From: a virus
IMG/VR virus record: IMGVR_UViG_3300003322_000327
Location: 1 to 64,000 of that record
Length of the DNA stretch: 64,000 bases
Direction: 5' to 3' (one strand)
Shown: positions 15,914 through 23,548 of the stretch, piece after piece
Layout: every line of letters starts with the position of its first letter
Position numbering within the stretch: position 1 is the first letter of the stretch
Program-made: the position numbers and the translations under genes
The notes under the pieces: model-generated
What the model was told of the DNA's origin: nothing
Seen by the model: only the letters and a program-made list of their open reading frames with translations
The model's database searches: none

Positions 15914-16852
15914 TCACCCGAGCGCGGCTCGGAGCTTCTTCATCAACCGATCGGCTTGCGCCTGGTCGATCCGCATGTAGTCTCTCAGGTGCGCCATGTA
16001 CCGGTCGTAATCCCAGTCGTGGACTGCGTCCGAGTTGTCGACTCCGAGAAAGAGAGTGAAGCCAGGATCGTAGACGCCACGCGCCGCCGCCAGGAATGCC
16101 TTCACCTTCGGGTCCATCTTCGGATCGAGGGCTGCCAGCGCCTGGAGGTTGATTCTCACTTCGTTCTCGTGCTCGGGTGCGACCGAGAGCTCTGCCACTG
16201 CGTCCAGGCTGACGTTCACAGCCTGGAACTCTCCGTTCTCCTTGATCAGCTTGTTGCGCTTGCCGCGCGTGTGATGCTCGATCAGCTGGTGACCTCTGTT
16301 CTTCACCGCCGTCTTGCAGATGTTGAGGGCGTGCAGCTCCGACCTGTAGAACGGGAACTGCTTGCGCAGCGCGTAGATCGCGCCCTCGAACAACGTGTTC
16401 TCGATGTCTGTTCTCGGTTCTCCGAAATGGCGGGCGAGGAAGATGAGCTTCTTGCTCACGAACTTGCCCACATTGGTTCGCAGCTCAGCTGAGCTGATGG
16501 TAGCGACTTCCATGTTGTCGTAGTCGAACAGGGAGTACGGCTTGTAGATGGCCGGAATGTGGCTGAGATCGAGGCCTCGAAGCAGCGCCACGTCCTCTTG
16601 CATGATCCCGAACTTCGCAGGGCTGGTCGGCATGTTGCGCCCGCGGTTCCAATGCACCGCGTATGCGAACAGCTTGCAGTTCCTCAGCACGTACCCATGT
16701 CGTTCTACTCTGGCCCACACCCTCTTGGCCAGCTCCCGGTCGCCGATCTGTCGCCGGTACTCGAACTTGTCGATGGCCCGGAACAGATACTTGAACAGGA
16801 TCACCGCAACACGCTTGTGATCCTTACCCACGTCCAGAATTTCTTTCAACAC
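15914..16852 (-). CDS. Putative sigma-like transcription factor, 312 aa
   Basis: Helical, basic protein. Residues ~150-205 (a long helix, then ICKTAVKNRGHQLIEHHT and a KRNKLI segment) resemble sigma region 2, and the last 40 residues (YMAHLRDYMRIDQAQADRLM) could be a small region-4-like helical domain, the arrangement of divergent phage late sigma factors of the T4 gp55 type. The match is weak and by eye. A gp55-like factor would explain the GTAAATA/GTAAAGA sites in this window. Alternative: an unrelated helical phage protein. Confidence 0.35.
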   Translation of the reverse strand: MLKEILDVGKDHKRVAVILFKYLFRAIDKFEYRRQIGDRELAKRVWARVERHGYVLRNCKLFAYAVHWNRGRNMPTSPAKFGIMQEDVALLRGLDLSHIPAIYKPYSLFDYDNMEVATISSAELRTNVGKFVSKKLIFLARHFGEPRTDIENTLFEGAIYALRKQFPFYRSELHALNICKTAVKNRGHQLIEHHTRGKRNKLIKENGEFQAVNVSLDAVAELSVAPEHENEVRINLQALAALDPKMDPKVKAFLAAARGVYDPGFTLFLGVDNSDAVHDWDYDRYMAHLRDYMRIDQAQADRLMKKLRAALG

Positions 16853-16910
16853 TGGGTGTTCCTCTTCGTATTTTTGTTGGACTAGGGCCTGGGTTCTGCC
16901 AGGCGCCGGT

Positions 16911-17597
16911 TCAGAAGGACAGGATCTCGACCACAGAGGTGTGGCTCAGGCGCTTCTTCTTCACCTTGATCGTCGGGTCCTTCGGAGCATTGTCGATGGT
17001 CGGCGGCTCGTAGTTGTCCTCGTGCACCTTGGCCGTGATGTCGCGCTTGGTCTCGACCTTGGGGTCTTGGATGCGACCCTTGGCCCTCAGTTCGAGGAAC
17101 TTCGCGCTCCACTCCTTCGGCGTCAGCAGGGACTCGTCGTCCTGGAGGTAGGCGAAGAACGAACGGCCGCGGCCGTTGCGATCGGGGCTGCCACAGATTG
17201 CGATCTCGTTGCCGCTCGTGTAGCCGACCACGTAGCCGCTGAGGTAGTTGCTGATGTACTCGCGCCCCCGGTAGTTGATGTAGACCTTGGTTCCCATTTT
17301 CAGCTTGCGACCCATCGGCCGCTGCTGGATGATGCCGAGCAGGATCTGGCGCTGCTGTGGCGTCTTCTCCGCGATCAGAGTTGCGAGCTGGACGAACTCG
17401 TCGGTGTTCGTGATCACCTTCGTGTAGTCAGGCGTCCAGCACTTGGGAGCGACCGCGAACTGCCGGACGCCCAGCTTGGAGCACACATCATCGTAAGACC
17501 GATGCTTCGACTGCTTGAAATGAAGACAAGTTCCGCAGGTGCGGCGCTGCTCCAGACTTGCTTTCGTCGGCTGTGCGATACCATCCTTTTTCTTCAT
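16911..17597 (-). CDS. Putative zinc-finger protein, 228 aa
   Basis: Start at the ATG behind GAAGGAATCAGC. N-terminal cluster C-x2-C-x14-C-x13-C (TCGTCLHF ... VCSKLG ... KCWTPD) likely binds zinc. The central part (KVYINYRGREYISNYLSGYV) is beta-type and the C-terminus is very basic (KVKKKRL). A nucleic-acid role is possible. Not matched to a named family. Confidence 0.6.
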   Translation of the reverse strand: MKKKDGIAQPTKASLEQRRTCGTCLHFKQSKHRSYDDVCSKLGVRQFAVAPKCWTPDYTKVITNTDEFVQLATLIAEKTPQQRQILLGIIQQRPMGRKLKMGTKVYINYRGREYISNYLSGYVVGYTSGNEIAICGSPDRNGRGRSFFAYLQDDESLLTPKEWSAKFLELRAKGRIQDPKVETKRDITAKVHEDNYEPPTIDNAPKDPTIKVKKKRLSHTSVVEILSF

Positions 17598-17668
17598 ACG
17601 CTGATTCCTTCGTTTGACAGGCACGGGGACTCCTGCGGACGGAATCCCCATGGATCTCATTCTATCAC

Positions 17669-17735
17669 CGTCCCCATCGGGGACGGGGCCGATTTTGGGA
17701 CGGGGAAACCCCGATCTGAGGGGATCAGGGGACGG
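17669..17735. repeat. G-rich/palindromic intergenic element
   Basis: The 127-bp gap between two minus-strand genes contains a perfect 7-bp hairpin CGTCCCC-ATC-GGGGACG (17669-17685), a second CGGGG-AAA-CCCCG (17701-17713), and several GGGACGG units on the plus strand. It could terminate transcription or form unusual DNA/RNA structure. Confidence 0.5.
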
Positions 17736-18075
17736 AATTCAGGGTTTGCACGAGGCCCGAGGTGTTGACAGACTTCGGATCGATGCTAGAGCCCGGGTTG
17801 TGGGGCTTGATGATCGATTCCGTTGACTGCGACTCGATGTCTCGCCAGTGGCGTCTGGTGCCCGACACGTACCGGGCTTCAAGGATCGCCGTGTTCCGGT
17901 CGGCGATGACGAGCAGCGCCGCCTGTGCGTTCGTCACCTTGAGGTTCATCTGCGCGATCCAGCGCTGGACCGTCGCGTGGCTCTTCTGGAGGTCTTCGAT
18001 CGTGCCCGCCTTCTGGAGAAAGAAGTCGGTGTGCTCGAGCTTGCCACCAGTGCGAAGGTAGAGGGTGTATCTCAT
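17725..18075 (-). CDS. Hypothetical protein, 116 aa
   Basis: ATG overlaps upstream stop. N-terminal short beta segment (MRYTLYLRTGGKLEHTDF), then helices and a Ser/Thr-rich C-terminus. No family recognised. Confidence 0.55.
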   Translation of the reverse strand: MRYTLYLRTGGKLEHTDFFLQKAGTIEDLQKSHATVQRWIAQMNLKVTNAQAALLVIADRNTAILEARYVSGTRRHWRDIESQSTESIIKPHNPGSSIDPKSVNTSGLVQTLNSVP

Positions 18076-18251
18076 TTGTGTCGCTTGGTCCACCAGTCCT
18101 TGACGACGGTGCCGATCATGTAGAGGATGCAGCCGAGAAACGAGGCTGCGACTAGGAGTGCGAGCAGAACGAAGTCGGAAGTCGACGGGCACAGGCCGTC
18201 GGTACCGGGTATCGGAGTGCCCGCAGAGCAGGCTGCCAGGACGGTTCCCAT
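18072..18251 (-). CDS. Small membrane protein, 59 aa
   Basis: Starts behind AAGGACAGTG. A possible short lipobox-like LAAC near the N-terminus, one strong helix (FVLLALLVAASFLGCILYMI) and a basic C-terminal end. A lipoprotein or tail-anchored peptide; role unknown. Confidence 0.5.
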   Translation of the reverse strand: MGTVLAACSAGTPIPGTDGLCPSTSDFVLLALLVAASFLGCILYMIGTVVKDWWTKRHK

Positions 18252-18559
18252 CACTGTCCTTCGGGCCAGCGAACGAGGTCGCACTTGCCGGAGAAGGCGA
18301 GCCAGGCGCAGCGAAGCCTGAACCGGAAGCTCTCGATGCTGGCGTGCGGCCGACACGGAATCCAGGCACCGGGCTTCACCTGCGATTCGGTGGCCACCGT
18401 GCGCGCCTGCGCGAACAGCGAGGGCAGTGTCCAAAGGATTGGCACGTGTCGCTTGTGTGCCCAGTAGCGGAATAGGATCTTGAAGCAGAGCCAGAAGCCG
18501 ATGAGGTAGCACGCCGCGCGGGCGATCAGGATCGTGATGAGGAGCGCTTGCGTGGTCAT
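18251..18559 (-). CDS. Membrane protein, 102 aa
   Basis: N-terminal hydrophobic segment(s) over residues 5-32, followed by a soluble, Arg-rich C-terminal half with three Cys. Overlaps both neighbours. Function unknown. Confidence 0.55.
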   Translation of the reverse strand: MTTQALLITILIARAACYLIGFWLCFKILFRYWAHKRHVPILWTLPSLFAQARTVATESQVKPGAWIPCRPHASIESFRFRLRCAWLAFSGKCDLVRWPEGQ

Positions 18560-18987
18560 GGCTGTGCCTTTCCTGGTGTGATAGCGGCTGCGACCTGTTC
18601 CTTGGTGACTGGATTCAGCTCCTGCTGGAGCGCAGCGTAGTAGGCTTGGAGAAGCTTCGGCGGAGCCCCCATGTACTTGAGGACCTGCGAGTCCTTGAGG
18701 ATCATCTCGTTGACTCCGAGTTCCGGCATGCAGCCGAGCATCGTACCGTACTTGACGAGGGTGATCTGGGTGCTCGTGTCTTCCTTGTTCGGAAACGCGA
18801 ACACCTCGTAGGGGCGCTCCAGGTGAGAGTACGCCATGTTCATCTGCGTCGAGGTCAGAGAGCCGATCAGGATCTGGCCGCCGAGCAGGTGAACGACGCT
18901 CACAAGGCTGACCTTGGATGGGCTGTTGAGCGGCGCATCTGAACTGGTGCTCAGGCCCCGGAGAGTCTTGGCATCGTGCTCAGCCAT
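18556..18987 (-). CDS. Sm-like-fold candidate, 143 aa
   Basis: Start at the ATG behind GAAGGAGACTTCA. The segment VHLLGGQILIGSLTS, then a LERPYEVFAF strand, a TLVKYG strand and a C-terminal QLLQAY-type helix follow the layout of small phage Sm/LSm-like proteins ('GxxIIGxL...xxPxxV...Y'). Those typically form rings and may bind RNA. The assignment is by pattern, not alignment. Confidence 0.5.
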   Translation of the reverse strand: MAEHDAKTLRGLSTSSDAPLNSPSKVSLVSVVHLLGGQILIGSLTSTQMNMAYSHLERPYEVFAFPNKEDTSTQITLVKYGTMLGCMPELGVNEMILKDSQVLKYMGAPPKLLQAYYAALQQELNPVTKEQVAAAITPGKAQP

Positions 18988-19315
18988 TGAAGTCTCCTTC
19001 GGCCATGCGAGCCAGCCCCTTGCCGATGTTCTCCAGCGCAGACTCACGACCGGACTTAAAGCCGGCAGAGAACGCGACCGATGCATTGCGGATCATGCCC
19101 TGCACGACCTTGAAGCTCACGAGCTCGAAGAACTCGAGGGTGACTGGCGTGTTGCTCTTGAGGTTCACGGCCACTCTGAGCTTGGCCATTCCTTCGTCGT
19201 CACGACAGACCTGCACCTCCTTGATGTAGGACGTGTCCGACCTGGCGTACGCCTGCTTGATCTCGGCCGCAAGCGTCTCCGCTTGGTCGACCGTCATATT
19301 CCACTTGCCCCACAT
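18980..19315 (-). CDS. Hypothetical protein, 111 aa
   Basis: Helical N-terminus, a beta core (KLRVAVNLKSNTPVTLEFFEL) and a C-terminal helix with Gly residues. Start behind GAGGAGTACATC. No family recognised. Confidence 0.55.
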   Translation of the reverse strand: MWGKWNMTVDQAETLAAEIKQAYARSDTSYIKEVQVCRDDEGMAKLRVAVNLKSNTPVTLEFFELVSFKVVQGMIRNASVAFSAGFKSGRESALENIGKGLARMAEGDFNG

Positions 19316-19347
19316 GTGATGTACTCCTCGTAATGCTCAGACGGCAA

Positions 19348-19381
19348 AGGAGGTCGAACGAATTTACCCGAACGACCTCCT
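19348..19381. terminator. Hairpin AGGAGGTCG...CGACCTCCT
   Basis: Nine-bp perfect stem with a 16-base loop in the gap between the HNH gene and the downstream gene. On the minus strand it lies 3' of a GTAAAGA motif, so it would be in the leader of that transcript. Contains an anti-Shine-Dalgarno-like CCTCCT and could act on translation. Confidence 0.5.
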
Positions 19382-19387
19382 ATGCTT

Positions 19388-19399
19388 TCTTTACAGTTT
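19388..19399 (-). promoter_or_regulatory. GTAAAGA late-promoter-like motif
   Basis: Minus-strand AAACTGTAAAGA; the TAA is also the stop codon of the HNH gene. Seventy-odd bases upstream of the next start. Confidence 0.5.
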
Positions 19400-19852
19400 G
19401 AAGTAATGCTTGTACAGAACTTTCAGCCCTGCCTTGAACAGGTCCTGCCTTGACCGACCCGTCGCTTCTTGTAGTCGAGCCATCATCTGAGTCTCGGCCT
19501 GATTCAGCTGCACCGAGTTGCGGAGCAACTTGTTCGGGTCATCAGCAGTCGCGCGCTCGAACTTGACGATGTGAAGCGCCAGGTACAGAAGCTTCTGCAT
19601 CGCGACCTTGGACTCGCCGTGCATCAGCGCCTGGTAGTTCTGCTTCGCATGCAGCTTCTGCGCGATCCGATGCGCGCCTGTATGGTGCGGCTCGCACAGA
19701 CTGACGAGCGGCCCCTCAGTGCCACCTGCGTTCTGCGGCCAGATGTGATGATCTTCTCGATGCGCTGGCCCTGGCGGAGTCGATGACTTGAATCTGACTC
19801 CGCAGACCCAGCACTTGTCTCCGACCAGGGTGTCACGCCCGAGGACCATCAC
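19391..19852 (-). CDS. HNH endonuclease, 153 aa
   Basis: Has C14-x2-C17, EDHHIWPQ at 34-40, C53-x2-HH at 56-57 and a further His at 61: the zinc-bound beta-beta-alpha-metal layout of HNH nucleases. The C-terminal part (MMARLQEATGRSRQDLFKAGLKVL) looks like a ribbon-helix-helix or similar DNA-binding tail. HNH genes in phages are often homing endonucleases or DNA-processing enzymes; no intron is visible next to it, so it is likely free-standing. Confidence 0.8.
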   Translation of the reverse strand: MMVLGRDTLVGDKCWVCGVRFKSSTPPGPAHREDHHIWPQNAGGTEGPLVSLCEPHHTGAHRIAQKLHAKQNYQALMHGESKVAMQKLLYLALHIVKFERATADDPNKLLRNSVQLNQAETQMMARLQEATGRSRQDLFKAGLKVLYKHYFKL

Positions 19853-20385
19853 TCGATCCCTTCGTCCAGCTCGAGCAGCACTTGATCGGAGACGGCGCCG
19901 ATCTCCACGTAGTCCGTGTAGAAGTCGGAGTTGTCCGGCACCTGCGCCTCGTCACTCATCACCGTCTCGCCATGGAAGGTCAGGATCGGGCACGTGTCGA
20001 CCAGCTCGGTGCTGATGCTGTTGATCCAGGCCCGGATGGTGCGGCGTCGCAGCGGCGGGCACGTACCGAGGTTGAGGAAGGGCCGGAACAGCGGACGATC
20101 CCAGGCGTCGCCGATCTCGTCGTGCCGCTGCGCCATCTTCTTCGACGGGAAGAGCGGGATCAGGACGTTGCTGGCACCGATCGCCGAGTCGTACCAGACG
20201 TTCATCGAACCCGGCGCCGCATTGTACGCACGGGACTCCGCACGAGCACGGATCGCTGACATGCTCGATGCGATCTCGACCCGGAGGCTCATGAGGTCGA
20301 GCTCGAACGGACACTCACGGAAGATGTTCTCCAGAAACTGGAGAGTCGACTGGTCGGGGAAGACGATGAGGTGGTTGACGGACAT
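19849..20385 (-). CDS. Hypothetical protein, 178 aa
   Basis: Mixed alpha/beta protein. Distinctive segments: VWYDSAIGASNVLIPLFPS, WDRPLFRPFLNLGTCPPL, ELVDTCPILTFHGE. C-terminus acidic. Function not recognised. Confidence 0.55.
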   Translation of the reverse strand: MSVNHLIVFPDQSTLQFLENIFRECPFELDLMSLRVEIASSMSAIRARAESRAYNAAPGSMNVWYDSAIGASNVLIPLFPSKKMAQRHDEIGDAWDRPLFRPFLNLGTCPPLRRRTIRAWINSISTELVDTCPILTFHGETVMSDEAQVPDNSDFYTDYVEIGAVSDQVLLELDEGIE

Positions 20386-20386
20386 G

Positions 20387-21493
20387 TCACTGCGCCTTGT
20401 AGCCGGGCCGCATCTGCGGCGGGATGAAAACGGGCTTCTGCGCTGGCGTCGCCTCGCTGGTCTCCGACGAAGAGCCGGCCAGGCCCCACTTCGGCACGTC
20501 GATGCGACCGCCAGGGAACGCGCGTGAGAAGCGGGAGACGTCGGCCGCGGTCATGACCCAGAACCAGGTCCCGCCCTTGAACGAGGTCGGGACGTCGGTG
20601 ATCATCGTGTAGACGAGCCCGGTCTTGGCTTCCATGAGTCGCATGACGTGCAGCGCTTCGTCGTGGGCCGTGCGCTCGCGGCGCTTCTCGACCTTGACGG
20701 GCTTGCCGCCCTTCTGCACTTGCTTCTTGATCTTGACCATGCGTCGCTTCATGGTCGTCTTCGGCGTCGTGCCGTCTTCCTCGAAGACCGTGTTGCCGTC
20801 TTCGTCCTTGAGCTCGACCTCGGTGTAGAGCATGCGCGGGTTGATACCGATGCACAGCTGCTTCTTGACGACCGTGTAGCCGCCGATGGTCCCGGCATGG
20901 AAGCCCAGGCGATCCAGCTTGGCGACGTCGATGTAGCCGACCTTGCTGAACTTCGACTCCTTGCTGTTTGTGGACGTGAACGCGACGGGCACACGCCTGA
21001 CCATGAACTCCTTGTCGCCGAAGGCGGGAATGTCGGCCAGGGCTTCACGCGCCTGACGAATCTCGGTCTCAGAGTCGTCGCCGGTGTTGGCGATCGCGGC
21101 CTCGTTCAGGCGCTTGAGCCGCGCTTCGGCCACGGCCTTCATCTCCTTGATCTCGGAGATGGCACGGACGCCGCTGAGGAGCACCAGGTCGCTCATCGTC
21201 ACCTTGTTGGCGATGATTCCTTCGCGCATCGACTGGAGCTCGTTGTCGATGACACGGAGCATGGAGCTGATGCCTTGCACCGGCTCCGGCTTGATCTTTT
21301 CCTCGATGTAGTCCCGCGCCGCCTTGATGAGCTTCAGCTGCTTCGGCTTGTCGGCCAGCGCCAGGTTGGCCAGATGCAGGTTCAGCTTTTGGAGCCGGAC
21401 CTCCGTGGCTTCGAGTCGCGTGATGCGAGTCTGGGTCGCGACGATGCGTGTCTGCGAATCGGACCCGTAGGCTTCTGCGTGTTGCGCGTTCAT
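20387..21493 (-). CDS. Hypothetical protein with N-terminal coiled coil, 368 aa
   Basis: Residues 1-155 are helical with heptad-like Leu spacing; residues 165-230 form a beta-type region (VGYIDVAKLDRLGF; VVKKQLCIGINPRML); a basic Lys-rich stretch (KKQVQKGGKPVKVEKRRER) precedes a final alpha/beta part. No enzyme motif. Just upstream in transcription order of the K/A-rich protein region, so possibly part of a DNA-associated set. Confidence 0.6.
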   Translation of the reverse strand: MNAQHAEAYGSDSQTRIVATQTRITRLEATEVRLQKLNLHLANLALADKPKQLKLIKAARDYIEEKIKPEPVQGISSMLRVIDNELQSMREGIIANKVTMSDLVLLSGVRAISEIKEMKAVAEARLKRLNEAAIANTGDDSETEIRQAREALADIPAFGDKEFMVRRVPVAFTSTNSKESKFSKVGYIDVAKLDRLGFHAGTIGGYTVVKKQLCIGINPRMLYTEVELKDEDGNTVFEEDGTTPKTTMKRRMVKIKKQVQKGGKPVKVEKRRERTAHDEALHVMRLMEAKTGLVYTMITDVPTSFKGGTWFWVMTAADVSRFSRAFPGGRIDVPKWGLAGSSSETSEATPAQKPVFIPPQMRPGYKAQ

Positions 21494-21551
21494 GCTTGTC
21501 CCTCGGTGAAATGAATGAAGGGCGACCCTTGCGAGCCGCCCTCCGCCGACG

Positions 21552-21911
21552 TCAGATCAGGAAGCCGTCGTCGCTCTTGCTGGACTTCTTGGCGGCCTTG
21601 GCCGGCGCCGCCTTCGCACCCTTCTTGGCTGCGACCTTGGCTTGCTTGGCGTTCTTCACGACCTTGCCGGCCTTGGCCGCGACCTTCTTGGCGCCTTGCT
21701 TGGCGGCGACCTTCTTGGCGCGGGGAGCCGGCGCGTCGTCCTCGTCCTTGCTGGCGCGCGTCTTCTTCGCGACCGGGGCCTTCTTGCCGGCGGCCTTGGC
21801 TTTCAGCTTCTCGACCAGCGCGGTCAGCTTCGCGTTGACTCGCGTCAGTTTCGCGTTTTCGCGCACGGTCGCCGCGACGGCCTTGCCCAGATTCACTTGC
21901 GTGGTTGCCAT
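21552..21911 (-). CDS. Lys/Ala-rich histone-like protein, 119 aa
   Basis: Start at ATG giving MATTQVNLGK. A ~35-residue helical N-terminus is followed by about 75 residues of Lys/Ala-rich sequence (repeats like KKVAAK, KAAPAKAAKK) and a short SKSDDGFLI end. This composition is like bacterial H1-type proteins and should bind DNA or RNA non-specifically. It lies directly downstream of the topoisomerase genes and has its own GTAAATA motif. Confidence 0.65.
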   Translation of the reverse strand: MATTQVNLGKAVAATVRENAKLTRVNAKLTALVEKLKAKAAGKKAPVAKKTRASKDEDDAPAPRAKKVAAKQGAKKVAAKAGKVVKNAKQAKVAAKKGAKAAPAKAAKKSSKSDDGFLI

Positions 21912-21998
21912 GATGGAATTCCTATGTGATGAATGGCTGTGGATGACGTGCGCTGCTGTGAGTAGCGGCACACGATTCGGGAACCGTTCCCAAATTCG

Positions 21999-22010
21999 TA
22001 TTTACAGTCC
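21999..22010 (-). promoter_or_regulatory. GTAAATA late-promoter-like motif
   Basis: Minus-strand GGACTGTAAATA, about 88 bases upstream of the histone-like gene. The adjacent plus-strand CAGTCC-GAGTCT-GGACTG (22003-22020) is a 6-bp hairpin that overlaps it. Confidence 0.6.
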
Positions 22011-22033
22011 GAGTCTGGACTGCGGTTCGCAGG

Positions 22034-23548
22034 TCAGGCGACCTGCATCTTGCGTTCCTTCGAGGCCTCGAAGGCTCGATCCTTCTCGATCGCCGCCAGC
22101 ACCTCCTTGGTGTCAGCGATGACCTTGAGCTTCGGCTTCGCGAGCCAGGTCTTGAGCTGCGCCAGATGCGCGAGTTGCTCCTTCAACGTCTGCTTGATCT
22201 TGGATTGATCGAGCTTGCTGATGTTGCGCAGCTTCAAGTCGAGGACCTGCTGCGCTTGCAACTGACTCAGCTTGAACTTGCGCTGCAGGTCTCGCTCCGG
22301 GTCCATCGACTGGCGAATCACCTTGATGATCGCGTCGGCGTTCTGGGCCACGAAGATCAGGAGCTTGGAGTACGCGATGGCTTCGCGCTGCTTCTTGATC
22401 TGGTACTCGAGGCTCTTGACCTCGAGCGCCAGCCGCGCCTTGATCCACTTGACGAAGAGCTCTGGCACCGTCAGAGTGTGGTACTCGGTGACGATGTCGA
22501 CCTTGCCGTCGGAGTAGACGGGCTTGCGCTCCGTGACGTTGATCTTGAAACTGCGGGGCACCAGCGTCCGCTTCTCGACCTCTGCAACGAGGCTATCAAA
22601 TTGTGCCAGGTTGATGCCGGGGTCGGCCTCGATGAGGACGCGGGTTGCCCCGCCGCTGATGGTGATGGAGTCGACGTGCTCGAAACCCTTGCCCTTCGCC
22701 TTCATGTCGCGGATCTTGTCGATGAAGGAGTTGGGGTCGGAGCCGACCGGCCAGTCATCGAGCTCGATGACCTTGTTGTTGCGGTCGACCTCCAGCTTGG
22801 CCTTGAACATGACCCGCGCTCTCGGTTCCTCGAACAGCTTGAGCCAGTTCTTCTTGTTGTCCTTGGTCTTGTAGACGTGCCCGCCGTTGCGGTTGTAGGA
22901 GACCAGGGTGTCTGCGAAGTCCTGGGCCCTCAGGACCTCACCCTTGAGCAGTCGGATGATGACCGTGGCGATGGACTCAGGCGTGAACGAGGGAAGCGTT
23001 GTCGAAGAGCCGGCGCCAACCCCGATGCCCTCGGCGCCCGTCATCAGCACGTTCGGCAACAGGGCCGGAAGCGTCACCGGCTCGACCGTCGTGTCGTCGT
23101 AGTTGGGAACGAACGACGTGACCTCGCGGTTGATGTACTGGGCACCGAAGAAGGTCTTGCCGTAGTTGCTGAGACGGCAGTTCGTGTACCGCATCGCCGC
23201 CGCAGGATCGACCAGCGATCCCCAGTTGCCCTTGCCCAGGATCGTCGGAACGTTGGATTGGACGACGGTCGTGATCGCGTCGGACACGGACTGGTCGCCG
23301 TGAGGATGGTAGCGGCCGATGACGTCACCGACGACTCGCGCCGTCTTCACGAACTCGAAGGGCAGGTTGTGGAGGGCCCATAGCGTGCGACGCTGCACCG
23401 GCTTGAGGCCGTCGAACAGGTCGGGGGTCGCGCGGTCGAGGTTGACCTTGTCCGCGTAGACCTGCATCTCACGTGCGCCGAAGACGGCGAGGTCTTCGTT
23501 CCTGACGATGCCGAACCCGCCGCTCCTCTGCTTGATCTTGGTTGCCAT
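22034..23548 (-). CDS. Type II topoisomerase, GyrA/ParC-like (T4 gp52-like) subunit, 504 aa
   Basis: Cuts and religates DNA together with the ATPase subunit encoded upstream. Features: LKPVQRRTLWAL near residue 48, YHPHGD at 80-85, and the catalytic Tyr in AMRYTNCRLS (Y121 with the MATK start). At 504 residues it lacks the gyrase C-terminal beta-pinwheel, like ParC-short or T4 gp52 forms, so decatenation or relaxation rather than supercoiling is expected. The start overlaps the upstream stop (GTGATG), 7 bases after GGAG. Basic C-terminus. Confidence 0.95.
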   Translation of the reverse strand: MATKIKQRSGGFGIVRNEDLAVFGAREMQVYADKVNLDRATPDLFDGLKPVQRRTLWALHNLPFEFVKTARVVGDVIGRYHPHGDQSVSDAITTVVQSNVPTILGKGNWGSLVDPAAAMRYTNCRLSNYGKTFFGAQYINREVTSFVPNYDDTTVEPVTLPALLPNVLMTGAEGIGVGAGSSTTLPSFTPESIATVIIRLLKGEVLRAQDFADTLVSYNRNGGHVYKTKDNKKNWLKLFEEPRARVMFKAKLEVDRNNKVIELDDWPVGSDPNSFIDKIRDMKAKGKGFEHVDSITISGGATRVLIEADPGINLAQFDSLVAEVEKRTLVPRSFKINVTERKPVYSDGKVDIVTEYHTLTVPELFVKWIKARLALEVKSLEYQIKKQREAIAYSKLLIFVAQNADAIIKVIRQSMDPERDLQRKFKLSQLQAQQVLDLKLRNISKLDQSKIKQTLKEQLAHLAQLKTWLAKPKLKVIADTKEVLAAIEKDRAFEASKERKMQVA

